From Syncephalastrum monosporum B8922 (Eukaryota; Mucoromycota; Mucoromycetes; Mucorales; Syncephalastraceae): 18,274 bases of DNA. Each line of letters begins with the position of its first letter. Position 1 is the first letter of the stretch. This document shows, in pieces, positions 1 to 9,040 of the stretch. The DNA is taken from positions 1-18,274 of the forward strand of contig JNEN01000811.1 in assembly GCA_000697355.1 (NCBI GenBank), written 5' to 3'. Under the pieces are notes generated by a model that was not told the DNA's origin, made no database searches, and worked only from the letters and a program-made list of their open reading frames with translations. The position numbers and the translations under genes are program-made.

Positions 1-903
1 CATAGCCTAGACAGAGAGCACAGCCAGCCTAGACAGGGAGCATAGCCAGCCTAGACAGGGAGCATAGCCTAGACAGGGAGCATTGCCAGCCTAGACAGGG
101 AGCACAGCCTAGACAGAGAGCATAGCCAGCCTAGACAGAGAGCATTGCCAGCCTAGACAGGGAGCACAGCCAGCCTAGACAGGGAGCATAGCCAGCCTAG
201 ACAGGGGAGCACAGCCTAGACAGGGAGCATAGCCTAGACAGGGAGCATAATCAGGCTAGACAAGGAGCATAGCCTAGACAGGGAGCACAGCCAGCCTAGA
301 CAGGGAGCATAGCCTAGACAGGGAGCATTGCCAGCCTAGACAGGGAGCACAGCCAGCCTAGACAGGGAGCATAGCCTAGACAGGGAGCATAGCCAGCCTA
401 GACAGGGAGCATAGCCTAGACAGGGAGCATAGCCAGCCTAGACAGAGAGCATAGCCAGCCTAGACAGGGAGCACAGCTTAGACAGGGAGCATAGCCAGCC
501 TAGACAGGGAGCACAGCCTAGACAGAGAGCATAGCCAGCCTAGACAGGGAGCACAGCTAGCCTAGACAGGGGAGCACAGCCAGCCTAGACAGGGAGCATA
601 GCCAGCCTAGACAGGGAGCACAGCCAGCCTAGACAGGGGAGCACAGCCTAGACAGGGAGCATAGCCTAGACAGGGAGCATCGACTAGGCAGGGAGCATCG
701 ACTAGACAGGGAGCATCGACTAGGCAGGGAGCATCGAAATAGACAGGGAAGCATCGACTAGGCAGGGAGCATCGACTAGGCAGGGAGCATCGACTAGACA
801 GGGAGCATCGAAATAGATGGGGAAGCATCGAAATAGACAGGGAAGCATCGACTAGACAGGGAGCATCGACTAGACAGGGAGCATCGACTAGACAGGGAAG
901 CTT
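1..903. repeat. Degenerate minisatellite, direct-orientation block
   Basis: A tandem array of roughly 45 imperfect copies built on the core CCTAGACAGGGAGCAT. From 1 to about 660 an 18-nt unit (GCCTAGACAGGGAGCATA) and a 22-nt unit carrying an extra GCCA alternate irregularly. Variants include GACAGAGAG, GACAGGGGAG (for example near 203, 568 and 635), CATTG and CACAG for CATAG, and GACAAGG. From about 670 to 903 the unit changes to an 18-nt form (GACTAGACAGGGAGCATC) mixed with a 20-nt form containing GAAATAGACAGGGAAGCATC. The unit change without a break suggests separate amplification episodes. Since 18 is a multiple of three, stretches stay open in one frame on the minus strand, but the 20- and 22-nt units break it. 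The array runs off the left edge, so its true length is unknown. Confidence 0.95.
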
Positions 904-1100
904 CGATGCTCCCTGTGTATGCTGGCTATGGTGGCTACGCTGGCTATGGTGGCTGTCTAGGCTTGCTATGGGTGGCTGTCTATCCGATGCTCCCCGTCTA
1001 GGCTGGCCATAGTGGCTGTAGGCTGTCTATGATGCTCCCTGTCTAGGCTAACTTTGGTCCCTGCCTAGGCTGTCTAGGCTGTCTAGGCTGGCTGTCTGGG
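904..1100. repeat. Inverted, decayed continuation of the minisatellite
   Basis: From about 904 the same core appears in the opposite orientation: GATGCTCCCTGTGTATGCTGG, then ATGCTCCCCGTCTAGGCTGG near 983 and ATGCTCCCTGTCTAGGCT near 1030. These are reverse complements of the left-hand unit. Between them lie degenerate GGCTATGGTGGCT and GGCTGTCTAGG repeats. The switch is centred on the 8-bp palindrome GAAGCTTC at 897-904, flanked by near-complementary arms (CAGGGAAGC against GATGCTCCCTG). Confidence 0.85.
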
Positions 1101-1107
1101 ACCTGAT

Positions 1108-1145
1108 TTTCTTTTTTTTTTTTCTTCTTCTTCTTCTTCTTTTTC
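1108..1145 (+). promoter_or_regulatory. Pyrimidine tract in the leader of the zinc-finger gene
   Basis: A nearly pure T/C run including a T stretch and repeated TTC triplets ends about 20 nt before the ATG at 1167. Similar tracts precede the other + strand genes here, which suggests a core-promoter or 5'-leader element. The role is inferred. Confidence 0.4.
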
Positions 1146-1166
1146 GAATGAGGAATCTAGACACAA

Positions 1167-2300
1167 ATGCCACAGCTCGTGAATCTTATCCATGGCTGCT
1201 TTGTTCCTGACTGCGGCCATGACGATTTCTGCTCTGCTCAAGATCTGCGGATGCATTTGTCGAACATGCACCAGTACAATTTACCAATCTCTATGAACAA
1301 GAAACGACGCCGGTTCAACAATGATCAGTTTGTGTATGTTGTCGCAAAAGCCCAGCACGAATCGATTCTGCAGCATTTTGCTTGTCCATTCTGCACCTTT
1401 CACATCACTACCAAGTCGGTGCTGCACGACCATACCTGTGAACATCACCACGAATTCATGCCAACTGAAGTATTGCGTGCTGGTGCCTCTGAGGACGATA
1501 ACATCGGCAATGATGACGAAATTGTCGTAAGTATGGAACACGACGACACGGGCAAGGGAAATAACGACGTCTGCAAGGATCAAAATGGCAATGACAATAC
1601 TACCGATGACATCGACAAGGACTACGAATCCAGTCATGCGACAGGTGGCCGACGACGCGCGCTATCCTCCTCCTCCGACGAGTCGCTTTGCCTAGACGGC
1701 CTGGTTTTCGATCAACCCTCTCCAAACGTCCCGTGTTTTACTGTCGGAAACTGCAATGTCACTGATGCATTCTACAAGATGCGCTGTTCCTTGAGGGATC
1801 ACAAGTGGAAGTTAACGCTTGAAGATCATCTCCATCTTGCGTTTGCTTCAAACTATATATTGCTTTTAATCCCGAATCATTACCCGAAGGACCTTATGGG
1901 CTTTTTCACACCGGATGACATCAAGTCCCTTATCAGCCATTTGCACCAGTCTTACGGCATTGAACGACCAAGGATGCCCGTCGACGTCCATGCTGCCTTC
2001 ACAACAATTCTGGATGATGTGCAGCGTGAAGAAATTACGCGCAAAGAGGCCAATGTACGGCTGGTAAGCATGTCTCTTGGCGTGCACGAATACAAAGTGG
2101 CTCTCGGGTTTGCCGAACTCGTGAAAACGTTGCCACGACAAGCGCTCGAGGAATCGATAAACGAAACAGAGCTCTGTTCGCGTTACATATACCCGTTCCT
2201 ACGGTGTATATTCGACGATCCCGACGAGGATCTGTTCCTGCGCTGGTCAAGCGACACCACCTTGGAGGCACTCAAGCACTACCACCGATCAAGAGCGTAG
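1167..2300 (+). CDS. C2H2 zinc-finger protein, 377 aa, function unknown
   Basis: Single open frame from ATG 1167 to TAG 2298-2300, with no intron needed. Two zinc-finger-like motifs are visible. The first is Cys11-x4-Cys16 followed by His30-x4-His35, with 13 residues between Cys and His. The second, starting about residue 73 (ACPFC), is a canonical C-x2-C-x12-H-x3/4-H. Residues of about 108-155 are very acidic and Asn/Asp-rich, followed by a basic patch (GRRRAL) and a serine run, a possible nuclear signal and phosphorylation region. The last 190 residues look helical. The C-terminus (around FDDPDEDLFLRWSSDTTLEA) resembles, from memory, the middle of longer hypothetical proteins expanded in Mucorales, which would normally continue past this stop. 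The protein may therefore be truncated. DNA binding is inferred from the fingers only. The upstream region is the minisatellite. Confidence 0.72.
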   Translation: MPQLVNLIHGCFVPDCGHDDFCSAQDLRMHLSNMHQYNLPISMNKKRRRFNNDQFVYVVAKAQHESILQHFACPFCTFHITTKSVLHDHTCEHHHEFMPTEVLRAGASEDDNIGNDDEIVVSMEHDDTGKGNNDVCKDQNGNDNTTDDIDKDYESSHATGGRRRALSSSSDESLCLDGLVFDQPSPNVPCFTVGNCNVTDAFYKMRCSLRDHKWKLTLEDHLHLAFASNYILLLIPNHYPKDLMGFFTPDDIKSLISHLHQSYGIERPRMPVDVHAAFTTILDDVQREEITRKEANVRLVSMSLGVHEYKVALGFAELVKTLPRQALEESINETELCSRYIYPFLRCIFDDPDEDLFLRWSSDTTLEALKHYHRSRA

Positions 2301-2304
2301 TTTT

Positions 2305-2934
2305 CACCGGGTTATCAGGCATGTCCTTTTAGACTATGCATCGAAGTGCTTCAGACGGATAGCCGTATTTTCAAACCACGAGCGCACCTTTTCTCTGTTC
2401 GATTGCCAATATTCTCTTGTTTCGAAGATCATTTTCGAAATATCCATTTCGAATGGTGAGTACTGCGGTATAAAAAGAGCGCCACAGAATAAAGCTAAAT
2501 GATGATTCTTTAGGGGTGAGGTGACCGTATAAAGTCGCCAGGCTGTTTCCTTCTCTGTGCACCTTCCCCAGTCGACGACCTCAAGTTTCGCCGATAGAAT
2601 TGGGTATTCCATAAACACTGACGCGATAGACGAAGAGCGTGTAATATTTGAGTCTTCGTCAGGGGCTTTGAAAGAGAATATGCAGCACACATATGGAGAT
2701 ACCTTGAAGAATCTCGAAGCGCTCACCGCCATTATCATGCTCAAGAGAGTAAATAGCAGAGGATTAAGAAAATGTACATACTCAGCTCCGCATGTTTCGT
2801 GGGATAAGCATCTGAAGAGTATCACCATGGGTCGACGTTGTGTGTGCCACGCTCATATACCTCTTGTTCCTTGGGTACCAAACATGGCGCGTGAGAAAAA
2901 GAGGATACATGTCAAGCTTGGAGCATATAAATAG
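2305..2934 (+). pseudogene. Broken coding remnant, probable lineage-specific family
   Basis: In the frame with codons at 3k+1, just after the zinc-finger stop, a peptide-like reading runs through 2305-2499. It hits two adjacent stops at 2500-2505 and another at 2530, then stays open from 2533 to the TAG ending at 2934. The best part reads ERVIFESSSGALKEN followed by HTYGDTLKNLEALTAI. I associate this pattern with a repetitive family of Mucoromycota hypothetical proteins, by memory and not by search. No ATG opens the long segment; its first listed start codon is GTG. It may be the detached 3' part of the gene ending at 2300. The opposite strand also has an open frame of 164 codons (2334-2828, minus), so strand assignment is uncertain. 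Confidence 0.35.
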
Positions 2935-4135
2935 TTAGCCCCTAACCAACAGTTGTACAAGTTCTAATCCAGCGTCCATGCATGCTATGGACCCGCGCAT
3001 CGGCAAATTGCCCTTCCGTGTTGGGACATGCATGCAGCATAGCATGTCGCTCGATTACAGTATTTTGTTCCAGTGCCAAACGAGTGATCACCCTGATTAT
3101 GATGATGTGAATTTAGAAAGAGACTGAACCTAGAGAAGCATGGCAGTCTGAGAACGTGAAAAGATAGAAACCATGAGGGTATGGTGAAAGTTTGCTCATG
3201 CTCCTCGTTGGTTCAAGCGTCTTTCGTAGTGACGCTCCAATCTTCATCATTCCTGTTCGCCAGATGTGATACATAGTACTATAAATTTGACTCAGCGTCA
3301 CGTAATCGTTTACTCGGCCAGATAGATGCACGACTACTAGCCCCATAGACAACATGATGCCAGTCCAACAAATCATTGGTGCGCCACTTATGCTGATCAT
3401 TAGACCCGCTCGCACAGAGGCAGTTTACTCTATATCTTCCCCTTTGAGGACACTGGAGAATCAAGAAATAGTTTTCTCTCAGGGCATAGATTATTTGAAA
3501 CTAGAATTCCCCGTGCTTTTCACTTTTCCATAGCTCTTAGCTCTTTGTAGCGAATGACATCAATGTGAAATATTTTGAGATGTAATATGAATGTTAGAAG
3601 CATGGGAATAATCAAAATAGAGTGCCATCCGCCCTTGCTTCTTTTGGTTAATAAGCGATAAAGTTTTCCGTCCGCGCTGCTGCTCGGTCGTTAGCGAAAG
3701 CTGCATTAGCTCTTCATATGAACACTGTTACAGCATTAATCTCCGAAGTTGATCATTGGTTGCCATCCTAGATCAAGCCGATCGCTTGTTGTTCACCTGT
3801 TTCTTTCTCAGTTAACTTCAGCTAGTTTGACGAGGCAGGATCTACCTTGTCGACGTGATGTTGCCAAATAAATTGGAGACGAGACGGACGGGGAAATTTG
3901 AAATCTCGGTTTAATTCATTGGAGTCCGATGGCCGAAAATAGGAAAAAGAAAAGGGTTAAATTTTTCCCTTGGCAGAAACGGAACCACGGGGTGGCTCCG
4001 ATCGACGCAATGGACATCAACGGTCATATCATACCACGGCATCGCAGAAAACTCAGAAAAAAAAATTGAGGAGCTTCTCTTTCCTTTCCTTTTTACTTTT
4101 CAGAGTCAAAAACAAGGAGTAGGAGAGAGGCAGAT
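2935..4135. other. Intergenic, no supported gene
   Basis: About 1.2 kb between the remnant and the transporter gene. A TATAAATA string lies at 2926-2933 and a 9-bp inverted repeat at 2981-2989/3038-3046. Two weak open stretches overlap near 3110-3530, 100 codons on minus and about 75 on plus. Neither has a recognisable motif or a convincing start. A T/C tract ending in CAG at 4074-4103 lies 32 nt before the transporter ATG and could be a leader initiator element or the acceptor of a 5'-UTR intron. Confidence 0.5.
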
Positions 4136-7100
4136 ATGATAGTGATGCAGGAGCGGATCAAAACGCTGCTCCAGTTGGACAATCCTCGATTATGGAAAAA
4201 GGTCACCAAGTGTGCAATAGCCTATGAGATTGCCAGTATCCTCCTTCTTATTCCCCAGTTTATTGCCATCGTCAGCACGGTGCCTTATCTCGTTGTCCTT
4301 GCCACCCTCTTCTTTAATGCAAGTGGTACGGTTGGCAACCAGGTAAAACAGAAGATTGACAGAGTACGGATCATATGCTAATACGCCACGAAAGGTCACC
4401 GAGATCATTCTCAATGTTATGTTCATGATACCCTCTGCTGTCTTTTGTGGTCTTGTGGGATACTTCTGTACACTTTACAATCAAGCTCGTGAAAACGGTG
4501 TGTCGCTCTACAGCAACGGCGCGGCTGTGATTGCATCGATGGGCTTTATGGTCTGCGTCTTTGTCATTGCCTACTACCGTGTGAAATACCCTCGTTTATT
4601 TACGGCCTCGCTTCAAGGTCTCCCTCTCCCATTCTTTGCCCTCACGCGAAACATCATATTTGGTACTAGTTACGACGTCCTTTTGCCCATCGGTATCGTT
4701 TATCCTACTCTGATCGGTGCTGCCATTGCCTTTGTGGTCAATATCGTCGTGTTCCCCGAGACAGCTGCAAAACAATCCGAGTAAGTGGGGACCTTGTTTC
4801 ATTATACCTTGTGTACTCATCTATAACAGGACATCGCTCGGTAATGCGCTGGTGGCCTTTCGAGGCGTGTTGGAGTACGTGGAACATGATATGCTCAAGG
4901 AGGATGCCTCCGAATCGATCGCCAGCAGCACCTCCAAAGCCGACCGCCTTAAACAACTCAACGACAAACTCCAAGCGACCATTGGTTTAATGAAAAAGGC
5001 CCAGCAGGAGGCCAAATATGAGATCGTCTTATCGCATTATGCTCCTCCGTGGTACAAACCTATTGTACGCTCGCTGGATCGGATGGCAGCCCATATGTTT
5101 GGACTCGCCCTTACTGTCCAACGCGCCAATAAGATCATTCTTGAGCAGCGTCTCGACGCACAGCTGGGTCCGCGATCCAAACAAAAAGCAAAGTATATGC
5201 AGCATGAAAACGATATTCTCGAGTACGAGCGCATGAACATCGACGAGGAAAATATGACCATTGAGCGTGGCACGCACGTACCCGTCATCTCACCCGCGCC
5301 GTCCCTCCACCGCCTGGAGTATAAGCACATCTCGCGTCTTCAAGCATCCATTCAGCCGGCGATGAAGCACTTTATCCAGTGTTGTACCGACTCGCTGAAC
5401 GACATCCAGGAGAAACTCGCTTCGCACAAGGCCATCCCGCGCCAGTTTCGTCAGCAGAAGAAGCATGACGACAGCAGTCAGTCCTCAAACCTGTCAGCCT
5501 CAACTGTTCGAGATAATGCGAGCACGCGTACGGTCGATGCAAGTGGCGACATGGAACCCAAGGCAGGTAATCTGGCCGAGGTGTCCTTGACCGAGTCGCT
5601 CGTGATGCTCCAATCAAACGCAGATGAAACATTTCGAGCCGAATACGAGCTCACAGCGCCTTCAGAAGATCACTTTTTGGTGTACACCTTGCTGTATACA
5701 CTCATCGCCTTTGGAAAGGAGCTTATTGCTATGGAGGAGGAAACGGATGTCTTGTTTCAACGTCGTCGCCATACCTGGCCGCGCATCTTCTTCCCCGGTG
5801 TCCAGCTGCGCAAATGGCTGCTTCGGGCGAGTGATTATTCGAAAGGGATCCAGACCGAAGACGAGCGTGCTGTGCTTGGTCAGCAAGAGTTCCAGGACCG
5901 TACGCAGCGCATGCACGAGGACGAGGCGATCCAGGGCCAAGCCGGCTCTTCTTCCAATGTAGAACACGAAAAGGACTGGGGTGAGACCGAGGCCTTGATC
6001 CCGCTGCAGAACGCGCCCGGTCGTCACTTCTGGAACAAATGGTTCAGTGTGTTGAACAACTGGATCGAGTACGGTCCGACCCGGTATGCTATCAAGTTTA
6101 CTGTGACCATGGAGCTGCTTGCCTTTATGGCCTGGCTACCGATCGACGGTGTCAACGATTTGTATAACGTAAGTGAAGTGGATTTATGTGATACAAGTGG
6201 TCTAACACGCCTCGTGCTTTCCAAGAATAACCACGGCCAATGGGCTCTTTTGTCTGCCATGGTGGTATCCAACTTTACAGTGGGTGCTACTGCGGTGCAG
6301 TGCATGTACCGTGTCGTGGCGACCATTATTGGTGCAGTGTGTGGCTACATTGCCCTTCTTGCTGCGCACCGTAACGAGAACCCGTATGTGCTTGCGGTCA
6401 TGATTCTGATCTTCCAGGTACCGATGTGGTATATTCTGCTCGGTACAAAATATCCCCGCATCGGATTTATCTCGCTGCTGACCATGGGTGTCATTTGCTC
6501 CACGGACTACACCGACATGTACGGCGAAGACCTATTTGACCCAGTCTGGAAGCGCACACTGACAGCGGTGCTTGCCATTATCGTGGTCATGCTTGTCGAC
6601 CAGTTTGTCTTCCCAGTATGGGCCCGTAAATCGATGCGCAAGAGCTTAAGCGATCTGCTCATCGACACCGGTATCCAGTTTTCCAAGGTCGCGTCGCTGG
6701 CCTGCCAGGCTAATACCCAGACTCCGCGTTTCAAGGAAACTCACAAAAACGTCGTCCAATCCGCCAAGTTACTCCAGAAGCAATATGCACTTGCACACCA
6801 GATGCTCAACCTAGCCGGTTCTGAACCACGTCTGACCAAGGGACCTTTCCCGGCTCACATCTACCAGGAGATTTTCGAATACGAAAAGAAGATCCTCTAC
6901 TGGATCCAGCATACCTTTGAAGCGCAAGACCAGATATCGCCCGCTGTCCGTAAGCGGATCATGCTGCCCATGACCGCGTATCGCAAGGAAATGGCTGCTG
7001 CTGTGCACCTTTATCTTTTCACCCTTGCTGGCTCGCTCCGCACCAAATCGGCTCTGCCCGCGGCCTTGCCTTCGGCTGAGATCGCACGACGCACGCTCCA

Positions 7101-7314
7101 GTCACGTCAATTGCAGCTCTGGCGCGAACATTATCAGTCCATATCAGCCGAGGATAGCCACCCGACGCTCAACCAAATGTATTGGAACACGTTCGCCTCG
7201 GGCTCGGTCGAGATCATCATCCTTCAGGAAGCCATCGGCGCTCTCGTGATCAAACTTATGGGCCAACACTATTACCTGACTGCTGCGAAGGATTGGACCA
7301 AGATCCAAGCCTAG
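4136..7314 (+). CDS. ArAE_2/FUSC-type multipass membrane transporter, four exons, about 1006 aa
   Basis: Predicted exons are 4136-4342, 4395-4780, 4830-6168 and 6226-7314. The introns (4343-4394, 4781-4829, 6169-6225) begin GT and end AG, and joining gives one frame of 1007 codons. The N-terminal membrane block is about residues 20-195, with roughly five hydrophobic segments ending near the VFPETAAKQ motif. A long hydrophilic, partly charged cytosolic linker (about 200-610) follows. A second membrane block (about 613-780) ends DQFVFPVWARK and is followed by a helical C-terminal domain. This two-block plan with FPE/FPVW ends fits the fungal proteins with an ArAE_2_N domain plus FUSC-like and ArAE_2 domains (relatives of yeast Bre4), thought to export aromatic acids or organic anions. 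The substrate is not known. The third intron is 57 nt, in phase 0 and stop-free, so its removal rests on the GTAAGT donor, the TCTAACAC branch site and the CCAAG acceptor. Confidence 0.85.
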
Positions 7315-7458
7315 TTTTCATCTCTACCTCATTTGCACTACTTCCATAGCATCCTTCTCGTTCCCATCCATTCATTCATTTGTACGATATACATTCACAT
7401 TTATTAATATATTATTATCCCCATGTATTGTTTTCCTATCTACCGCAGGTTATCTACA

Positions 7459-8817
7459 TCAGCATCGAACGACATCGCTTGATCCAACTTTGACAGACGC
7501 TATGTTCGCCAAAAGAGCTCTGTCCGACGTGGTGGTCAGGTTGCAGACCGGGTTTTTGCCATACCCATAGCTCAGCATGAGTACATCCGTCCGTTCTTTG
7601 GCAGCGGTGGTGAGGTAGAGCCGGACGCTTTGATCAGACTCTATGCGGGCACTATAAACAAGGGGTAAAAGATCATCTGTTCCTTCGTTTCGCTCATACA
7701 ACTCAAAGCCTTGCACAGAGCTGACTGGCTGCCAGCGCTCTCCGTGCATATTTCTGAATCGGATAAGAAAAGAACGTATGACTACGCCTGCAGTCTCTCG
7801 TCGCTCCTCGTAAACAATGCTGTCCATCTGAGGCGTTGCTTCGCGTGCTAATCCGTGCAATCCCTTGTAGGCAGCTTTGGCGAGGCGACGCCCAACCCGC
7901 GCTAATCCCCGGGCGGATAAATGGATGGCGTCGTCCATTTCACAGTCGATGCTGGCGACCATGGCGGTATGCTGGTTGCGTTCAGGGAACCTGGTAATCG
8001 GTGTGGATTGGCCATGGCGTGTCGAGTCCCAGATGCGTTGCTTGACTTCACTGTCGTCGCGCACGTGGCGGCCGATCTGGACGTAGTAGATTGGAAGATC
8101 GTCGCGGATATACGAGCGCATCGCATCCACAAGGTCGTTAAACTTTGCGCCGTAGGGGGACCAGACTGTGTTGGCGCAGGCGTCGGTCTCGCCTTGGTAC
8201 CAGAGAATCGCCGTGATCTGGTCTTGAGCGGCTTCACGGATGCGGGCGAGCATGGCACCGAACAGGGTATCCTGGCTCGGATCATCCACTTCGTCCATCC
8301 GGTCCACGCTCCAGTCCTCGATGGACGTGCCCCCGTGTGCGCTTGCGATCAAGCCAACAGGCACGTCATCCCCACTCAGCTCGCGATAGTGGGCTGCAAA
8401 GGGAAGACCGAGCGAGGCGCCGCGCACTTCGAGCAGAGCTGGATTGCGGACGGTAGGGTCCGGCAGAGTGTGGTGCACTCGCCGTGGTGACTCGGCCAGG
8501 CGGTGGGTCGGTTCCCCGCGCGGGGTCCATCTCTCATTAGAGGCATAAACATGCACACCGGGTATATCGGGATGGCGTTCATCTTGACCTGTGTAAGGAT
8601 CCTTGTAGAAGCCATGGCCGCGCATATTGCTCTGTCCGGCCATGACGAAGACATCACCTACATAGATGTCACATTTTCCTTGTATGGTGTAGGGCCCTCC
8701 GGTTGCGTAGAAACGCTCCTGACCGTCGCCAAGGTCAATCGTAGCGCCCTGGGTATCGTGATTGCGTTGCAGGACTTGATGGTCAGTTATTAAACGTATG
8801 TCGTATGTATACACCAT
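7459..8817 (-). CDS. SGNH/sialate O-acetylesterase-like carbohydrate esterase, 452 aa
   Basis: Intronless frame read from ATG at 8817-8815 to the stop at 7459. The signature of the SASA (PF03629/CE6-like) esterase family is complete. GQSNM carries the catalytic Ser63, SAHGGTSIEDW is the oxyanion/structural block, WYQGETDA lies at about 206-213, and DDAIHLS supplies Asp296 and His299 of the triad. Family members remove acetyl groups from sialic acid or from plant polysaccharides such as xylan and pectin. No signal peptide is visible from this start, which is odd for a polysaccharide-acting enzyme. The frame stays open about 110 nt upstream without an ATG, so a further exon is possible. It is tail-to-tail with the transporter gene, 144 bp apart. 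This architecture is commoner in bacteria, so acquisition by transfer is possible but untested. Confidence 0.8.
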   Translation of the reverse strand: MVYTYDIRLITDHQVLQRNHDTQGATIDLGDGQERFYATGGPYTIQGKCDIYVGDVFVMAGQSNMRGHGFYKDPYTGQDERHPDIPGVHVYASNERWTPRGEPTHRLAESPRRVHHTLPDPTVRNPALLEVRGASLGLPFAAHYRELSGDDVPVGLIASAHGGTSIEDWSVDRMDEVDDPSQDTLFGAMLARIREAAQDQITAILWYQGETDACANTVWSPYGAKFNDLVDAMRSYIRDDLPIYYVQIGRHVRDDSEVKQRIWDSTRHGQSTPITRFPERNQHTAMVASIDCEMDDAIHLSARGLARVGRRLAKAAYKGLHGLAREATPQMDSIVYEERRETAGVVIRSFLIRFRNMHGERWQPVSSVQGFELYERNEGTDDLLPLVYSARIESDQSVRLYLTTAAKERTDVLMLSYGYGKNPVCNLTTTSDRALLANIASVKVGSSDVVRC

Positions 8818-9030
8818 CGGTTCGGGCAAAGAGCGAAAATATTCGAAAGCGCACCTGAGTGATATCAGAACTGGCGCACGGACGCTGGTTGCAGATGTAA
8901 ATGCATATCCATCGTTGAGAAGGGTAGCACATCATACCTTTTGGGGCTACATCTAGTGTCTGCCACCCGCTTGCTTATGACACCCTCTCGACAGGAGACC
9001 TTTGTCCTTCCGTAAGCGGAAAGAGATATC

Positions 9031-9040
9031 AAGTTTATAT
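9031..9040 (-). promoter_or_regulatory. Possible TATA box of the esterase gene
   Basis: On the minus strand this reads ATATAAACTT, about 215 nt upstream of the proposed ATG at 8817. Between them is a possible 83-nt GT-AG leader intron (8937-8855 on minus). Position and sequence are suggestive only. Confidence 0.3.

Noticed and set aside
607..828. 73-codon minus-strand frame with repeated CLVDAP
   Set aside because: It is a by-product of 18-nt repeat units staying in frame. It has no independent start signal and is broken by 20- and 22-nt units.
1..903. CRISPR-like repeat array
   Set aside because: Units are contiguous and imperfect with no unique spacers of constant length, and the genome is eukaryotic. 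It is a minisatellite.
3113..3533. 100-codon minus frame and overlapping plus frame of about 75 codons
   Set aside because: They oppose each other, show no family motif, and have no clear start or splice support. Probably chance in AT-moderate intergenic DNA.
4136..4381. Three separate proteins at 4136-4381, 4356-4784 and 4717-7314
   Set aside because: GT-AG introns at 4343-4394 and 4781-4829 join them into one frame with a continuous membrane-domain pattern.
7921..8490. 189-codon plus frame inside the esterase
   Set aside because: It is the antisense shadow of a gene with a full catalytic signature on minus.
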